From Streptococcus oralis (GTDB lineage Bacteria; Bacillota; Bacilli; Lactobacillales; Streptococcaceae), in the NCBI RefSeq assembly GCF_022749195.1, contig NZ_CP094226.1, positions 1,328,001-1,392,000 on the forward strand: a stretch of DNA of 64,000 bases, written 5' to 3'. The notes below the pieces were generated by a model. It saw only the letters and a list, made by a program, of their open reading frames with translations. It was not told the origin of the DNA and ran no database searches. The stretch's first letter is position 1. Every line of letters begins with the position of its first letter. Shown one piece after another: positions 41,406 to 51,394 of this stretch. The position numbers and the translations under genes are program-made.

Positions 41406-42722
41406 ATGTTAACTTATGATTTAATCGTTATCGGATTTGGTAAAGCTGGTAAAACACTAGCTGGAAAACTGGCTTCAGCTGGTAAAAAAGTTGCCCTTGT
41501 TGAACGTAGCAAGGCTATGTACGGCGGAACTTGTATCAACATCGGTTGTATCCCGACTAAAACCTTACTAGTTGCTGCTGAGAAAGACTTGTCTTTTGAA
41601 GAAGTCATTGCTACCAAGAATACGATCACTGGTCGCCTCAACGGTAAAAACTATGCGACTGTTGCTGGTACAGGCGTGGATATCTTTGATGCGGAAGCTC
41701 ACTTCCTTTCAAACAAAGTCATCGAAATCCAAGCTGGTGATGAAAAACAAGAACTGACTGCTGAAACTATCGTTATCAATACCGGTGCCGTTTCAAACGT
41801 CTTGCCAATCCCTGGACTTGCTACAAGCAAAAACGTCTTTGACTCAACAGGTATCCAAAACTTGGACAAATTGCCTGAAAAACTTGGAGTTCTTGGTGGC
41901 GGAAACATCGGTCTTGAATTTGCAGGTCTTTACAACAAACTTGGAAGCAAGGTTACAGTCCTAGATGCCTTGGATACTTTCCTACCTCGTGCAGAGCCTT
42001 CCATTGCAGCTCTTGCTAAACAATACATGGAAGAAGACGGTATTGAATTACTTCAAAACATCCGTACTACTGAAATCAAAAACGACGGTGACCAAGTCCT
42101 TGTCGTAACTGAAAACGAAACGTACCGTTTCGACGCTCTTCTCTACGCAACTGGACGTAAACCAAACGTAGAACCACTTCAACTTGAGAATACGGATATT
42201 GAACTAACGGAACGTGGTGCTATCAAGGTAGACAAACATTGTCAAACAAACGTTCCTGGTGTCTTTGCAGTCGGAGACGTCAACGGTGGACCTCAATTTA
42301 CCTACATTTCACTTGATGACTTCCGTGTTGTCTACAGCTACCTTGCTGGAGATGGCAGCTACACACTTGAAGACCGTCTCAATGTGCCAAACACTATGTT
42401 CATCACACCTGCACTTTCACAAGTTGGATTGACGGAAAGCCAAGCAGCTGATTTGAAACTTCCATACGCAGTGAAGGAAATCCCTGTTGCTGCCATGCCT
42501 CGCGGTCACGTAAATGGGGACCTTCGTGGTGCTTTCAAAGCTGTTGTTAACACTGAAACAAAAGAAATTCTTGGAGCAAGCATCTTCTCAGAAGGTTCTC
42601 AAGAAATCATCAACATCATCACTGTTGCCATGGACAACAAGATTCCTTACACTTACTTCACAAAACAAATCTTCACTCACCCAACCTTGGCTGAGAACTT
42701 GAATGACTTGTTTGCGATTTAA
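41406..42722 (+). CDS. Pyridine nucleotide-disulfide oxidoreductase (RclA/MerA-like)
   Basis: A 438-residue FAD flavoprotein. N-terminal FAD motif VIGFGKAGKTLAGKLA, redox-active disulfide GGTCINIGCIPTK (two Cys, four residues apart), NAD(P) motif VLGGGNIGLEFAGLY near 163, second FAD motif VFAVGDVNGGPQFT, and C-terminal FTHPTLAEN with the catalytic His/Glu of the reductase dimer. It lacks the lipoamide-dehydrogenase partners nearby, so a stress-related reductase such as RclA is the better fit. Substrate unproven. Monocistronic. Confidence 0.85.
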   Translation: MLTYDLIVIGFGKAGKTLAGKLASAGKKVALVERSKAMYGGTCINIGCIPTKTLLVAAEKDLSFEEVIATKNTITGRLNGKNYATVAGTGVDIFDAEAHFLSNKVIEIQAGDEKQELTAETIVINTGAVSNVLPIPGLATSKNVFDSTGIQNLDKLPEKLGVLGGGNIGLEFAGLYNKLGSKVTVLDALDTFLPRAEPSIAALAKQYMEEDGIELLQNIRTTEIKNDGDQVLVVTENETYRFDALLYATGRKPNVEPLQLENTDIELTERGAIKVDKHCQTNVPGVFAVGDVNGGPQFTYISLDDFRVVYSYLAGDGSYTLEDRLNVPNTMFITPALSQVGLTESQAADLKLPYAVKEIPVAAMPRGHVNGDLRGAFKAVVNTETKEILGASIFSEGSQEIINIITVAMDNKIPYTYFTKQIFTHPTLAENLNDLFAI

Positions 42723-42727
42723 CTAGA

Positions 42728-42773
42728 AAAATAAAAGTATTTTCTTTTTGAAAATGCTTTTATTTTCTTTATA
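42728..42773 (+). terminator. Terminator of the disulfide-reductase-like gene
   Basis: AATAAAAGTATTTTC pairs with GAAAATGCTTTTATT around TTTTT, followed by TTCTTT. Confidence 0.65.
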
Positions 42774-42815
42774 TTTATGTTATTATATTACTATATAATA
42801 AAGGAGGTTTTATGA

Positions 42816-43343
42816 ATGAATAAAACAAATAGAATAATTGCACTCGGACTCTCTTGCTTGTCAGTCCTCGCTCTAGTTGCTTGTAGTGGTGCAAGTAAAA
42901 AAGAGGAAACTACTTCAAAGAATGACAAAGTAGAAACGTCCTCAAGTAAAAAAGAGACCGAAAAGAAAGGAAAACTTGCTATCGGGGATAAAATAACGTT
43001 TGACAACGTGGCTGAGTATACGATTACAAATGTAGAATGGACTGATGAACGTAATCAATTTGATAAAACTAATCCTGATAAAGTATTGAAAGTAACATAC
43101 AACGTAACTAATCTTTCAGAGAAAGATTTAGCTGTAGGATGGGATATGAATCTTTATGTTGGAAGTAAAAAAATGGACTCCTACGCTAACACAAACACTG
43201 CAGAAACTCTATCAAGCGGGAGATCTTTAGAAGGTGCTGTTCAACATTTTGGAATTATTGGAAATGGTGACTTCGAACTCGAAATTAAACCTGTTGCTGA
43301 TTTTAAATCAAAACCTGCCATCGTTGCATTTAAATTAGACTAA
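42816..43343 (+). CDS. DUF4352-type lipoprotein
   Basis: A 175-residue lipoprotein: signal peptide with lipobox LVAC (Cys23), a Lys/Ser/Glu-rich linker to about 50, then a beta-rich domain (LAIGDKITFDNVAEYTITNVEWTDE...VLKVTYNVTNLSEKDLAVG) that fits the telokin-like DUF4352 domain of secreted proteins. It is anchored on the outer face of the membrane. AAAGGAGG precedes an abortive ATG (ATGAATGAATAA); the true start is the ATG at 42816. Function unknown; own terminator. Confidence 0.85.
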   Translation: MNKTNRIIALGLSCLSVLALVACSGASKKEETTSKNDKVETSSSKKETEKKGKLAIGDKITFDNVAEYTITNVEWTDERNQFDKTNPDKVLKVTYNVTNLSEKDLAVGWDMNLYVGSKKMDSYANTNTAETLSSGRSLEGAVQHFGIIGNGDFELEIKPVADFKSKPAIVAFKLD

Positions 43344-43347
43344 ATCC

Positions 43348-43371
43348 AACAGCCCTATTGGGGCTGTTTTT
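43348..43371 (+). terminator. Terminator of the DUF4352 lipoprotein gene
   Basis: AACAGCCC/GGGGCTGTT hairpin followed by TTTTTG. Confidence 0.85.
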
Positions 43372-43387
43372 GCTTCTGCGAAATCTC

Positions 43388-43492
43388 ATACTCTTCGAAA
43401 ATCAAATTCAAACTACGTCAGCTTCACCTTGCCGTACTCAAGTACAGCCTGCGGCTAGCTTCCTAGTTTGCTCTTTGATTTTCATTGAGTAT
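43388..43492 (+). repeat. BOX element lacking boxB (boxA-boxC)
   Basis: A 105-base element ATACTCTTCGAAAATC...CATTGAGTAT, the counterpart in opposite orientation of 27065-27169 with only a few differences. It lies just upstream of murT, close enough to affect its transcript. Confidence 0.92.
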
Positions 43493-43531
43493 CAAAACTG
43501 TCTTTTCCCTCTTTTATGATATAATAGAAAC

Positions 43532-44875
43532 ATGAAATTAAAAACTACTTTGGGCCTTCTTGCTGGGCGTTCTTCTCACTTCATTTTGAGCCGTCTTGGC
43601 CGCGGAAGTACGCTCCCAGGAAAACTCGCCCTTCAATTTGATAAAGATATTTTACAAAATCTAGCTAAGAACTACGAGATTGTCGTGGTCACTGGAACCA
43701 ACGGGAAAACCCTGACAACTGCTCTCACTGTCGGCATTTTAAAAGAGGTTTATGGTCAGGTTCTGACCAATCCTAGTGGCGCCAATATGATCACAGGGAT
43801 TACGACAACCTTCTTGACTGCCAAATCCTATAAAACTGGGAAAAACATTGCTGTCCTCGAAATTGACGAAGCCAGTCTTTCTCGTATCTGTGACTATATC
43901 AAGCCTAGCCTTTTTGTCATCACTAATATTTTCCGTGACCAGATGGACCGTTACGGTGAGATTTACACAACTTATAACATGATTTTGGATGCCATTCGTA
44001 AGGTGCCTACGGCTACTGTTCTCCTCAATGGTGACAGTCCACTTTTCTACAAACCAGCTATTCCAAACCCAGTACAGTATTTTGGTTTTGACTTGGAAAA
44101 AGGTCCAGCAAAGCTTGCTCACTACAATACCGAAGGGATTCTCTGCCCTGACTGTCAAGGCATCCTCAAATATGAGCACAATACCTATGCCAATTTGGGT
44201 GCCTATATCTGTGAAAATTGTGGCTGCAAACGACCTGACTTGGACTACCGTCTGACAGAACTAGTTGAGTTGACCAACAATCGCTCTCGCTTTGTCATTG
44301 ACGGCCAAGAATACGGCATCCAAATCGGTGGACTTTACAACATCTACAATGCGCTAGCTGCGGTTGCCATTGCCCGCTTCCTCGGTGCAGATTCACAGCG
44401 GATCAAGCAAGGATTTGATAAGAGTCGCGCTGTCTTCGGTCGTCAGGAAACCTTCCATATCGGTGATAAAGAATGTACCCTCGTCTTGATTAAGAATCCA
44501 GTCGGTGCAACTCAGGCTATCGAGATGATTAAACTAGCTCCTTATCCATTTAGCCTATCTGTCCTCCTCAATGCCAACTATGCTGATGGGATTGATACCA
44601 GCTGGATCTGGGATGCAGACTTTGAACAAATCACTGACATGGATATTCCTGAAATCAATGCTGGTGGTGTTCGTCATTCTGAAATTGCTCGTCGTCTTCG
44701 TGTGACAGGATACCCAGCTGATAAAATCACTGAAACAAGCAATCTGGAGCAAGTTCTCAAGACCATTGAGAACCAAGACTGCAAGCATGCCTATATCCTA
44801 GCAACCTATACTGCCATGCTGGAATTCCGTGAACTGCTGGCTAGTCGTCAGATTGTTAGAAAGGAGATGAACTAA
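43532..44875 (+). CDS. murT: Lipid II isoglutaminyl synthase subunit MurT
   Basis: A 447-residue Mur-ligase-like subunit that, with GatD, amidates the D-Glu of lipid II. ATP site [15 protein letters not shown] near 53-67; a four-Cys zinc ribbon (LCPDCQG and ICENCGC) inserted near 207-234; C-terminal domain with [16 protein letters not shown]. The stop shares a base with the gatD start (ATGA-type TAATGG junction), so translation is coupled. Length is normal. Confidence 0.96.
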   Translation: MKLKTTLGLLAGRSSHFILSRLGRGSTLPGKLALQFDKDILQNLAKNYEIVVVTGTNGKTLTTALTVGILKEVYGQVLTNPSGANMITGITTTFLTAKSYKTGKNIAVLEIDEASLSRICDYIKPSLFVITNIFRDQMDRYGEIYTTYNMILDAIRKVPTATVLLNGDSPLFYKPAIPNPVQYFGFDLEKGPAKLAHYNTEGILCPDCQGILKYEHNTYANLGAYICENCGCKRPDLDYRLTELVELTNNRSRFVIDGQEYGIQIGGLYNIYNALAAVAIARFLGADSQRIKQGFDKSRAVFGRQETFHIGDKECTLVLIKNPVGATQAIEMIKLAPYPFSLSVLLNANYADGIDTSWIWDADFEQITDMDIPEINAGGVRHSEIARRLRVTGYPADKITETSNLEQVLKTIENQDCKHAYILATYTAMLEFRELLASRQIVRKEMN

Positions 44876-45657
44876 TGGTTTATACTTCACTTTCCTCAAA
44901 AGCTGGCAACTACCCTTATCAGCTCAACATCGCCCACCTCTATGGAAACCTCATGAATACTTACGGGGACAATGGAAACATCCTCATGCTCAAGTATGTG
45001 GCTGAAAAACTTGGGGCACATGTGACGGTTGACATCGTTTCTCTCCATGATGACTTTGATGAAAATCACTATGATATCGCCTTTTTCGGTGGCGGTCAAG
45101 ACTTTGAACAAAGCATCATCGCAGACGACCTACCTGCTAAAAAAGAAAGCATTGACAACTACATCCAAAACGACGGAGTGGTTCTAGCTATCTGTGGTGG
45201 TTTCCAACTATTGGGCCAATATTATGTTGAGGCTTCAGGTAAACGCATCGAAGGGCTCGGTGTCATGGGCCACTACACCCTCAACCAAACCAATAATCGC
45301 TTTATCGGTGACATCAAGATTCACAATGAAGATTTCGATGAAACCTACTATGGCTTTGAAAATCACCAAGGTCGAACCTTCCTCTCAGATGACCAAAAAC
45401 CTCTGGGACAGGTTGTCTATGGAAATGGAAACAACGAGGAAAAGGTCGGCGAAGGGGTTCATTATAAGAATGTCTTTGGTTCCTACTTCCACGGACCTAT
45501 CCTCTCTCGTAATGCCAATCTGGCTTATCGCCTGGTCACTACTGCCCTTAAGAAGAAATACGGTCAGGATATCCAACTCCCTGCCTATGAGGACATCCTC
45601 AGTCAAGAAATCGCTGAAGAATACAGCGACGTCAAAAGCAAGGCTGACTTTTCTTAA
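44875..45657 (+). CDS. gatD: Lipid II isoglutaminyl synthase glutaminase subunit GatD
   Basis: A 260-residue class I glutamine amidotransferase domain that supplies ammonia to MurT. The nucleophile is Cys107 in [22 protein letters not shown] supplies the His. Amidation of the stem peptide is needed for efficient cross-linking in pneumococci. Directly follows murT, ends with a terminator. Confidence 0.96.
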   Translation: MVYTSLSSKAGNYPYQLNIAHLYGNLMNTYGDNGNILMLKYVAEKLGAHVTVDIVSLHDDFDENHYDIAFFGGGQDFEQSIIADDLPAKKESIDNYIQNDGVVLAICGGFQLLGQYYVEASGKRIEGLGVMGHYTLNQTNNRFIGDIKIHNEDFDETYYGFENHQGRTFLSDDQKPLGQVVYGNGNNEEKVGEGVHYKNVFGSYFHGPILSRNANLAYRLVTTALKKKYGQDIQLPAYEDILSQEIAEEYSDVKSKADFS

Positions 45658-45675
45658 ACTAAGGAAAATTAGATA

Positions 45676-45708
45676 AAAGAACTCCCCTATCTTGTCGGAG
45701 TTCTTTTT
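45676..45708 (+). terminator. Terminator of murT-gatD
   Basis: AGAACTCC/GGAGTTCT hairpin with TTTTT behind it, 18 bases past the gatD stop. Confidence 0.85.
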
Positions 45709-45784
45709 GCCTGTTCTTTTACCCTTCTCCCTTGCATTTTCTCTCATTTTTTGCCAAAATAGAGGGGTAGAAAGAAGGTAGCAT

Positions 45785-46867
45785 ATGTCTAAATTACAAC
45801 AAATCGTAACATATCTTGAATCAGAAAAACTAGACGTCGCTGTCGTATCTGACCCCGTCACTATCAATTACCTCACTGGCTTTTACAGTGATCCCCATGA
45901 ACGCCAAATGTTCCTCTTTGTTCTAGCAGATCAGGAACCTCTCCTCTTTGTTCCAGCTCTTGAAGTAGAGCGTGCAAGCAGCACTGTTTCCTTCAAAGTT
46001 GTGGGCTATGTGGACTCTGAAAACCCATGGAAGAAAATCCAAAATGCTTTGCCTCAGCACGACTTCAAACGTGTTGCTGTTGAGTTTGACAACCTCATCT
46101 TAACCAAGTATCATGGTTTGAAAACAGTCTTTGATACTGCTGAGTTTGAAAACCTCACTCCTCACATCCAACGCATGCGCCTCATCAAATCAGCTGATGA
46201 AGTGCAAAAAATGATGGTTGCAGGGCTCTACGCTGATAAGGCTGTTAAGGTTGGTTTTGACAATATTTCTCTTGATAAGACGGAAACAGACATCATTGCC
46301 CAAATCGACTTTGCCATGAAAGGTGAAGGCTATGAAATGAGCTTTGATACCATGGTCTTGACTAGCGATAACGCTGCAAATCCGCACGGAATTCCTGGTG
46401 CAAACAAAGTTGAAAGAGATGCCCTTCTCCTCTTTGACCTCGGTGTCATGGTTAATGGCTACGCCTCAGATATGACTCGTACAGTCGCTGTCGGTAAGCC
46501 TGACCAATTCAAGAAAGACATTTACAACTTGACACTTGAAGCCCAACAAGCTGCCCTTGACTTCATCAAGCCAGGTGTGACTGCACATGAAGTTGACCGC
46601 TCTGCCCGTGAAGTCATTGAAAAAGCTGGTTATGGTGAGTACTTCAACCACCGTCTCGGTCACGGTATCGGTATGGATGTCCACGAATTCCCTTCTATCA
46701 TGGAAGGAAACGACATGGTCATTGAAGAAGGCATGTGTTTCTCTGTTGAACCTGGTATCTATATCCCTGGTAAAGTCGGCGTTCGTATAGAAGACTGTGG
46801 TGTTGTTACCAAGGATGGCTTTGACCTCTTTACAAGCACCAGCAAAGATTTGCTTTATTTTGATTAA
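45785..46867 (+). CDS. pepQ: Xaa-Pro dipeptidase (M24 family)
   Basis: A 360-residue cytoplasmic metallopeptidase. N-terminal creatinase-type domain (about 1-125), then the pita-bread M24 domain with metal ligands in LLFDLGVMVNGYASDMTRT (two Asp), HRLGHGIGMDVHEFPS (His), EEGMCFSVEPGIYIPG (Glu) and VRIEDCGVV (Glu). It hydrolyses Xaa-Pro dipeptides from peptide uptake. Monocistronic. Confidence 0.93.
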   Translation: MSKLQQIVTYLESEKLDVAVVSDPVTINYLTGFYSDPHERQMFLFVLADQEPLLFVPALEVERASSTVSFKVVGYVDSENPWKKIQNALPQHDFKRVAVEFDNLILTKYHGLKTVFDTAEFENLTPHIQRMRLIKSADEVQKMMVAGLYADKAVKVGFDNISLDKTETDIIAQIDFAMKGEGYEMSFDTMVLTSDNAANPHGIPGANKVERDALLLFDLGVMVNGYASDMTRTVAVGKPDQFKKDIYNLTLEAQQAALDFIKPGVTAHEVDRSAREVIEKAGYGEYFNHRLGHGIGMDVHEFPSIMEGNDMVIEEGMCFSVEPGIYIPGKVGVRIEDCGVVTKDGFDLFTSTSKDLLYFD

Positions 46868-46879
46868 ATATAGACAAGC

Positions 46880-46909
46880 AAAAAGTCAGCTATTGAAGCT
46901 GACTTTTTT
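46880..46909. terminator. Bidirectional terminator between pepQ and the ECF S-component gene
   Basis: AAAAAGTCAGCT/AGCTGACTTTTT perfect hairpin; it overlaps the stop codon of the convergent gene at 46908. Confidence 0.9.
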
Positions 46910-47369
46910 ATTTTATCTTCTTGACGCTCTGAAAGACTACAAATCCCACAACCATTCCCAAGGTGTTTTGTAGGAAGTTTGGAAGTATTTCTGGTAAGGC
47001 TGCTGACCAGCCATTCATTAGAGTTGAGCCTAGAGCGTAGCCACTTACCATGACAATAGTAGCTAAGACTAAGCCCAACCATTGCCATTTCCCTTTAAAA
47101 CCTGCAAAATATCCTTGCAAGCCATGGTTTACCAAGCTAAAGAACATCCACTGTGGAAAGCCTGATAAAAGGTCAAGCAGAAAAGCTGCTAGTCCTCCAA
47201 CGACGGCCCCTTCTTTACTGCCAAAGTAAAAGGCAGTAAAGAAAATACCCGCATCCAAGAGAGTCAATATTCCTGTTGCCGTTCCAATTTTCAAGTAATA
47301 ACCTAGAACCACAGAAAGGGCGGTTAAGAGGGATACAAGGGCGATTTTAGTTGTTTTGGTTTGCTTCAT
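46908..47369 (-). CDS. ECF transporter S component, probably vitamin B6 or HMP
   Basis: A 153-residue membrane protein with about five spans and the S-component feature of acidic/aromatic residues after span 2 (GSKEGAVVGGLAAFLLDLLSGFPQWMFF). It overlaps the upstream kinase gene by 23 bases. That kinase acts on pyridoxine-type or hydroxymethylpyrimidine substrates, so import of one of these is likely. It has no ATPase or T gene of its own nearby and would use a shared module. Confidence 0.8.
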   Translation of the reverse strand: MKQTKTTKIALVSLLTALSVVLGYYLKIGTATGILTLLDAGIFFTAFYFGSKEGAVVGGLAAFLLDLLSGFPQWMFFSLVNHGLQGYFAGFKGKWQWLGLVLATIVMVSGYALGSTLMNGWSAALPEILPNFLQNTLGMVVGFVVFQSVKKIK

Positions 47370-48120
47370 ATTGTCTTACTCCATATTGATCTGCTTGTGC
47401 AATAGCACGGTAAACGAAAGCTTTCGAGCTCTCTACTGCTGGTAAAAGTTCATCACCTTTAACCAAGTGGCTGGCAATGCTTGAGGCAAAGGTACAACCT
47501 GCACCAGCATTTTGACCTTGGATAACAGGATTTTCTAGAACAGTGAAAGTTTGTCCATCATAAAAGACATCCACTGCCTTGTCCTGACTGAGGCGATTGC
47601 CTCCCTTGATAATAACTGCTGGCGCTCCTAAATCATGCAATTTCTGAGCTGCAGCTTTCATGTCTTCCAATGTTTTAATTTCCTGACCAGCCAATAATTC
47701 TGCTTCAGGAAGATTTGGCGTAATCACACTGACATGAGTGAAAAAACGAATCAACTCTTGGCAGAGCTCACTAACAGCCACGTCGTGCGTTTCCTTGCAG
47801 ACCAAAACGGGGTCCAATACCACAGGCACTCTTGGACGTTGCTTGATAAAGTCCAAGGCCTTCTCAGCCACACTGACAGTAGGAAGAAGGCCAATCTTAA
47901 TCCCTGCAAACTCGACATCACGCAAGCTATCCAATTCATGTTGAAAAATGGCATCGTCAGTTGGAAAGACTTCAAACCCCTTCTCTGTCAAGGCTGTCAA
48001 ACAAGTCACTGCTACAAAACCATGCAAACCATTTAAGGTATAGGTAGCCAAATCAGCTGACAAACCACCACCACTAAAAATATCATTCCCAGAAAGGGCT
48101 AAAATACGATTATTCTTCAT
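47347..48120 (-). CDS. Pyridoxine/HMP kinase of the PdxK-ThiD group
   Basis: A 257-residue ribokinase-fold enzyme: [27 protein letters not shown] at the start, [10 protein letters not shown] near 103, [21 protein letters not shown] and the phosphate loop [18 protein letters not shown] near 203. The anion-hole GAGCTF with Cys is the PdxK-ThiD form. It phosphorylates pyridoxal/pyridoxine or hydroxymethylpyrimidine; the choice cannot be made by eye. It lies between truA (11-base overlap) and the S-component gene. Confidence 0.85.
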   Translation of the reverse strand: MKNNRILALSGNDIFSGGGLSADLATYTLNGLHGFVAVTCLTALTEKGFEVFPTDDAIFQHELDSLRDVEFAGIKIGLLPTVSVAEKALDFIKQRPRVPVVLDPVLVCKETHDVAVSELCQELIRFFTHVSVITPNLPEAELLAGQEIKTLEDMKAAAQKLHDLGAPAVIIKGGNRLSQDKAVDVFYDGQTFTVLENPVIQGQNAGAGCTFASSIASHLVKGDELLPAVESSKAFVYRAIAQADQYGVRQYEANQNN

Positions 48121-48859
48121 AACGAATCTCCTTTAAATACAAGCCATTCGGTGCTGCTGTTGGACCTGCTAGCTGCCTGTCCTTCTTCTCCAAAATCAAG
48201 TCAATCTGCTCAACTGGCATTCGATTATTTCCGATTTTGAGTAGCGTCCCCACCATATTGCGAATCTGCTTATACAAGAAACCATTCCCTGAAAAGGTAA
48301 AGGTCAAAAACTGCCCTGTCTCATCAACACTAAGACTGGCTTCTGTAATGGTCCGAACCTTGTCCTCTACACTGGTTCCAGATGCTGTAAACCCTGTGAA
48401 ATCATGGGTTCCTTCTAATTTCTTGACAGCCTCCTGCATCCGCTCCACATCGAGGGGATAGGGAAAGTGAGTAGCATAGTGACGGCGCATCGGATTTTTA
48501 GGACGTCCCCTATCTACTATAAACTCATAGGTCTTGCTGTGCTTGGCATAACGGCAATGAAAATCATCCGCCACAATCTCAATCGAAATCACATCGATAT
48601 CTTCTGGAGATTGGGTATCCAGAGCAAAACGGAGTTTTTCCTCATCCATCTGATAGGGCAGATCAAAATGAATGACCTGTCCCAGAGCATGGACCCCACT
48701 ATCCGTCCTACCAGCACCGTGAACAGTGATGGCTTGCCCCTTATTGAGTCTCGTTAAGGTTTTTTCGATTTCCTCTTGAACGCTCCGCGCATGAGGCTGG
48801 CGCTGAAAACCGGCAAAGGCAAAACCATCATAAGAAATAGTTGCTTTATATCTTGTCAT
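48110..48859 (-). CDS. truA: tRNA pseudouridine(38-40) synthase TruA
   Basis: A 249-residue enzyme modifying the tRNA anticodon stem. The catalytic Asp lies in [16 protein letters not shown] near 45-60. The open frame extends to 48925, but the family start [21 protein letters not shown] and a GAAG site indicate the ATG at 48859. First gene of the truA-kinase-S component operon; about 100 bases separate it from the MFS gene. Confidence 0.95.
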   Translation of the reverse strand: MTRYKATISYDGFAFAGFQRQPHARSVQEEIEKTLTRLNKGQAITVHGAGRTDSGVHALGQVIHFDLPYQMDEEKLRFALDTQSPEDIDVISIEIVADDFHCRYAKHSKTYEFIVDRGRPKNPMRRHYATHFPYPLDVERMQEAVKKLEGTHDFTGFTASGTSVEDKVRTITEASLSVDETGQFLTFTFSGNGFLYKQIRNMVGTLLKIGNNRMPVEQIDLILEKKDRQLAGPTAAPNGLYLKEIRYEE

Positions 48860-48931
48860 AACTTCTATTTTATCAGGAAATAAAAGTGTAAACAAGTTTA
48901 AAAACCGATAATTGTCTGGGTACAAATATCA

Positions 48932-48963
48932 AAAAGAAAAACTTAGGAAATTAATCCTAAGCT
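48932..48963 (-). terminator. Terminator of the MFS gene
   Basis: CTTAGGA/TCCTAAG hairpin followed by TTTTTCTTTTT on the minus strand; the stem includes the stop codon at 48957. Confidence 0.8.
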
Positions 48964-50108
48964 TTCTTTTGAAGTGCATACATAACAAAGACAGAAGTGA
49001 CAATCAACCAACATCCTAGAATGTTGAAGACCAACATACCGTTTTGAGTCACCAAGCCAATCGCCCCAAGAATGAAAGGTGTCGTAAAGGCTCCAAAGCT
49101 GCATCCTAGCACTGCAAAAGATGTTGCCTGATTAAGGAGCTTGGCTGGGATTCTTTCAGAAAGAAGCTGAAAGACAGTGGTCAAGGCCACACTGTAGGAA
49201 AAACCTGCCACAACACTTCCAACTACCATCACACCCAATGACGGAGACAAGGCAATCACAATCTGCCCCAATCCAAAGGTGATACCTGACCAAAGGAGCA
49301 ATCTTTCTTTAAATAGAGAGATAAAGAAAGAAAAACTCACACCTGCCAAGATACCAATCAACTGCATAATACTTAAGACCAAGCTCGATAACTGGGCATC
49401 CCCTAGACCTCTTTCCACCATCAGACTAGGAATACGAATGGTGATAGCTGTGTTGGTGCAGACAACAACTGCTGCTTCGACAGCCAATAGAAAAATTAAT
49501 CCTTTCATCTTTCCTGTCAAACGAGTCGTTTCGGTCTCTTTTTTCTTTGTTTCTTTCTTTTCTTTCCCATAAGGGACAAAGAGCAGATAAAGAATCAATA
49601 CTAAAAATCCCGCACTGTAGGCCAAGAAGGTCACTGTCCATCCCAAGGATAAGAGTTGACCGACCACTAGAGTCAAAATCGACGCCCCGACAACTTCTGC
49701 TGATCCGCGAAGCCCCAACATCTGGATCCGTGTCTTTCCATGATAGCGTTCGCTGATGATGGAAATGGCCTTGGCATTGATCATCCCAACACCCAAGCCA
49801 AATAAAATCCGCATCGCAAAGACAAAGTTGTACTCCTGATACCAGAAGGGGGCTGTTCCTCCTATAGAGAGGATGAGAAGCCCTAGACTAATCTGAAGAC
49901 GCTCAGGAAATAACCGCTCCAAAAACCCATTTAAAACCAGCATAATCATGATTCCAAAAGAAGGAAGACTGACCAGGAGCTCGATTTGTTCTTTTGGGTA
50001 GCCTTGATAGTAGTCAAACATGGCTGGCAGAGCACTTGAGATGGAGAAGGAGGTAATCAAAACGAGGGAGAGGGCCAAAATACTAGCCCGTTCTAAATAT
50101 TGTTTCAT
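48957..50108 (-). CDS. Major facilitator superfamily transporter
   Basis: A 383-residue membrane protein with twelve predicted spans in two halves, separated by a basic cytoplasmic loop (YGKEKKETKKKETETTRL, about 185-203). The motif between spans 2 and 3 (GFLERLFPERLQ) and MRILFGLGVGMINAKAISIISERYHGKTR suit an MFS efflux or uptake protein. No closer family is recognised. Monocistronic. Confidence 0.88.
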   Translation of the reverse strand: MKQYLERASILALSLVLITSFSISSALPAMFDYYQGYPKEQIELLVSLPSFGIMIMLVLNGFLERLFPERLQISLGLLILSIGGTAPFWYQEYNFVFAMRILFGLGVGMINAKAISIISERYHGKTRIQMLGLRGSAEVVGASILTLVVGQLLSLGWTVTFLAYSAGFLVLILYLLFVPYGKEKKETKKKETETTRLTGKMKGLIFLLAVEAAVVVCTNTAITIRIPSLMVERGLGDAQLSSLVLSIMQLIGILAGVSFSFFISLFKERLLLWSGITFGLGQIVIALSPSLGVMVVGSVVAGFSYSVALTTVFQLLSERIPAKLLNQATSFAVLGCSFGAFTTPFILGAIGLVTQNGMLVFNILGCWLIVTSVFVMYALQKKA

Positions 50109-50220
50109 GAATTTTCTTTCTATATATTTCTCACTGTTTATCCTTTTAAAAGGAAGATGGCAAGAAAAGAAGGAGCCCGATTGAACTAGAGACTCCGTCC
50201 TAACTTTCCTAATAGGAAGA

Positions 50221-50844
50221 CTATTTTCGCTTGATTTGCTTGATCAGATAGAAGATGAAGCCTGCAACCATATACACCGCAAAAATGATCAAACACCATT
50301 TGATAACCACGTCCCAACCCTTGTTCACATTTAAAAAGAAATAAGGGAAGGGATTGTCCTTGGAATTCGGAATATTGAGTTTTAAGACCAAGCCGTTAAA
50401 CAAGGCAAAAATCATATAAACCAAGGGTAAGATGGTCCATAAGACTGGATCCCAGATCTTGTATTGACTCCGTTTATCGAAGAAGAGGGTATCGGCTAAA
50501 AACCAGAGTGGAACGATATAGTGGCAAAGGAAATTTTCCACACGGTAAAAGTCTGTCGCAATCGGAGCAAGCATAAAATGGTAAATCACACAGGTAATCA
50601 TGATACTCATGGTAACGCCACCCTTGAGACGAAGCAAGGTCGGACTTTGCCAATTTTCACCTGAACGGCTCATCACACGGAGCAGATAGCCCGTGAAAAT
50701 CGTTACCAAAAGATTGGACAACACTGTGTAGTAAAGGAGCATACCAAAGCCACCGTGCTTGGTAATTTCTAAATAAACTCCTGTAAATGCCGCTAAGAAC
50801 AAGAGCACACGACTATAAAAGATAAATTTATAATTCAGTTTCAT
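50221..50844 (-). CDS. Pr6Pr family integral membrane protein
   Basis: A 207-residue protein with about six spans. The arrangement YTVLSNLLVTIF, CVIYHFMLAP, ENFLCHYIVPLWFLADTLFFD and NPFPYFFLNVNKGW is characteristic of the Pr6Pr/FAR-17a-like membrane family. Function unknown in bacteria. It follows the PhnA-like gene by two bases and is probably co-transcribed. Confidence 0.75.
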   Translation of the reverse strand: MKLNYKFIFYSRVLLFLAAFTGVYLEITKHGGFGMLLYYTVLSNLLVTIFTGYLLRVMSRSGENWQSPTLLRLKGGVTMSIMITCVIYHFMLAPIATDFYRVENFLCHYIVPLWFLADTLFFDKRSQYKIWDPVLWTILPLVYMIFALFNGLVLKLNIPNSKDNPFPYFFLNVNKGWDVVIKWCLIIFAVYMVAGFIFYLIKQIKRK

Positions 50845-50846
50845 GG

Positions 50847-51185
50847 CTAGATTTTCTTAACAAATTCTGACTTGAGTTTCATAGCTCCAAAACCATCAAT
50901 CTTACAGTCGATGTTGTGGTCACCTTCTACGATACGGATATTTTTAACGCGAGTTCCTTGTTTCAAATCCTTTGGCGCACCTTTTACTTTCAAGTCTTTG
51001 ATAAGGCTTACAGTATCGCCGTCAGCCAATTTATTTCCATTGGCATCGATAGCAACAATACCTTCTTCTACTTCTGCAACTTCTGCAGGGTTCCATTCAT
51101 AGGCACACTCTGGGCAGACCAAGAGACTTCCGTCTTCGTAGACATATTCTGAATTACATTTTGGGCAATTTGGTAAGTTGTTCAT
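50847..51185 (-). CDS. PhnA/YjdM-like zinc-ribbon protein
   Basis: A 112-residue cytoplasmic protein: an N-terminal four-Cys zinc ribbon (NCPKCNSEY and VCPECAYEW) followed by the PhnA domain ([39 protein letters not shown]). The family is named from phosphonate loci, but its function is unsettled. AAGGAGG precedes the ATG. Upstream of the Pr6Pr gene, two-base gap. Confidence 0.92.
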   Translation of the reverse strand: MNNLPNCPKCNSEYVYEDGSLLVCPECAYEWNPAEVAEVEEGIVAIDANGNKLADGDTVSLIKDLKVKGAPKDLKQGTRVKNIRIVEGDHNIDCKIDGFGAMKLKSEFVKKI

Positions 51186-51293
51186 AAGTCCTCCTTAAAC
51201 TAACAATTATTCTTTAAAATTCATATGTTATTGAACAGCAACTATTATACCGTAAAATCCTACTTTTGACAATGTGTCCTAAGTCCAGCAGAC

Positions 51294-51333
51294 AAAAAAA
51301 TCATGTAACTTTTTACAGTTACATGACTTTTAA
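51294..51333 (-). terminator. Terminator of dps
   Basis: CATGTAAC/GTTACATG hairpin followed by seven T on the minus strand. Confidence 0.85.
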
Positions 51334-51394
51334 AAGATGATTGATCATAGGCACTTATCAAGCGCCTCATGATAAAAGGGGTAGCAACTATATT

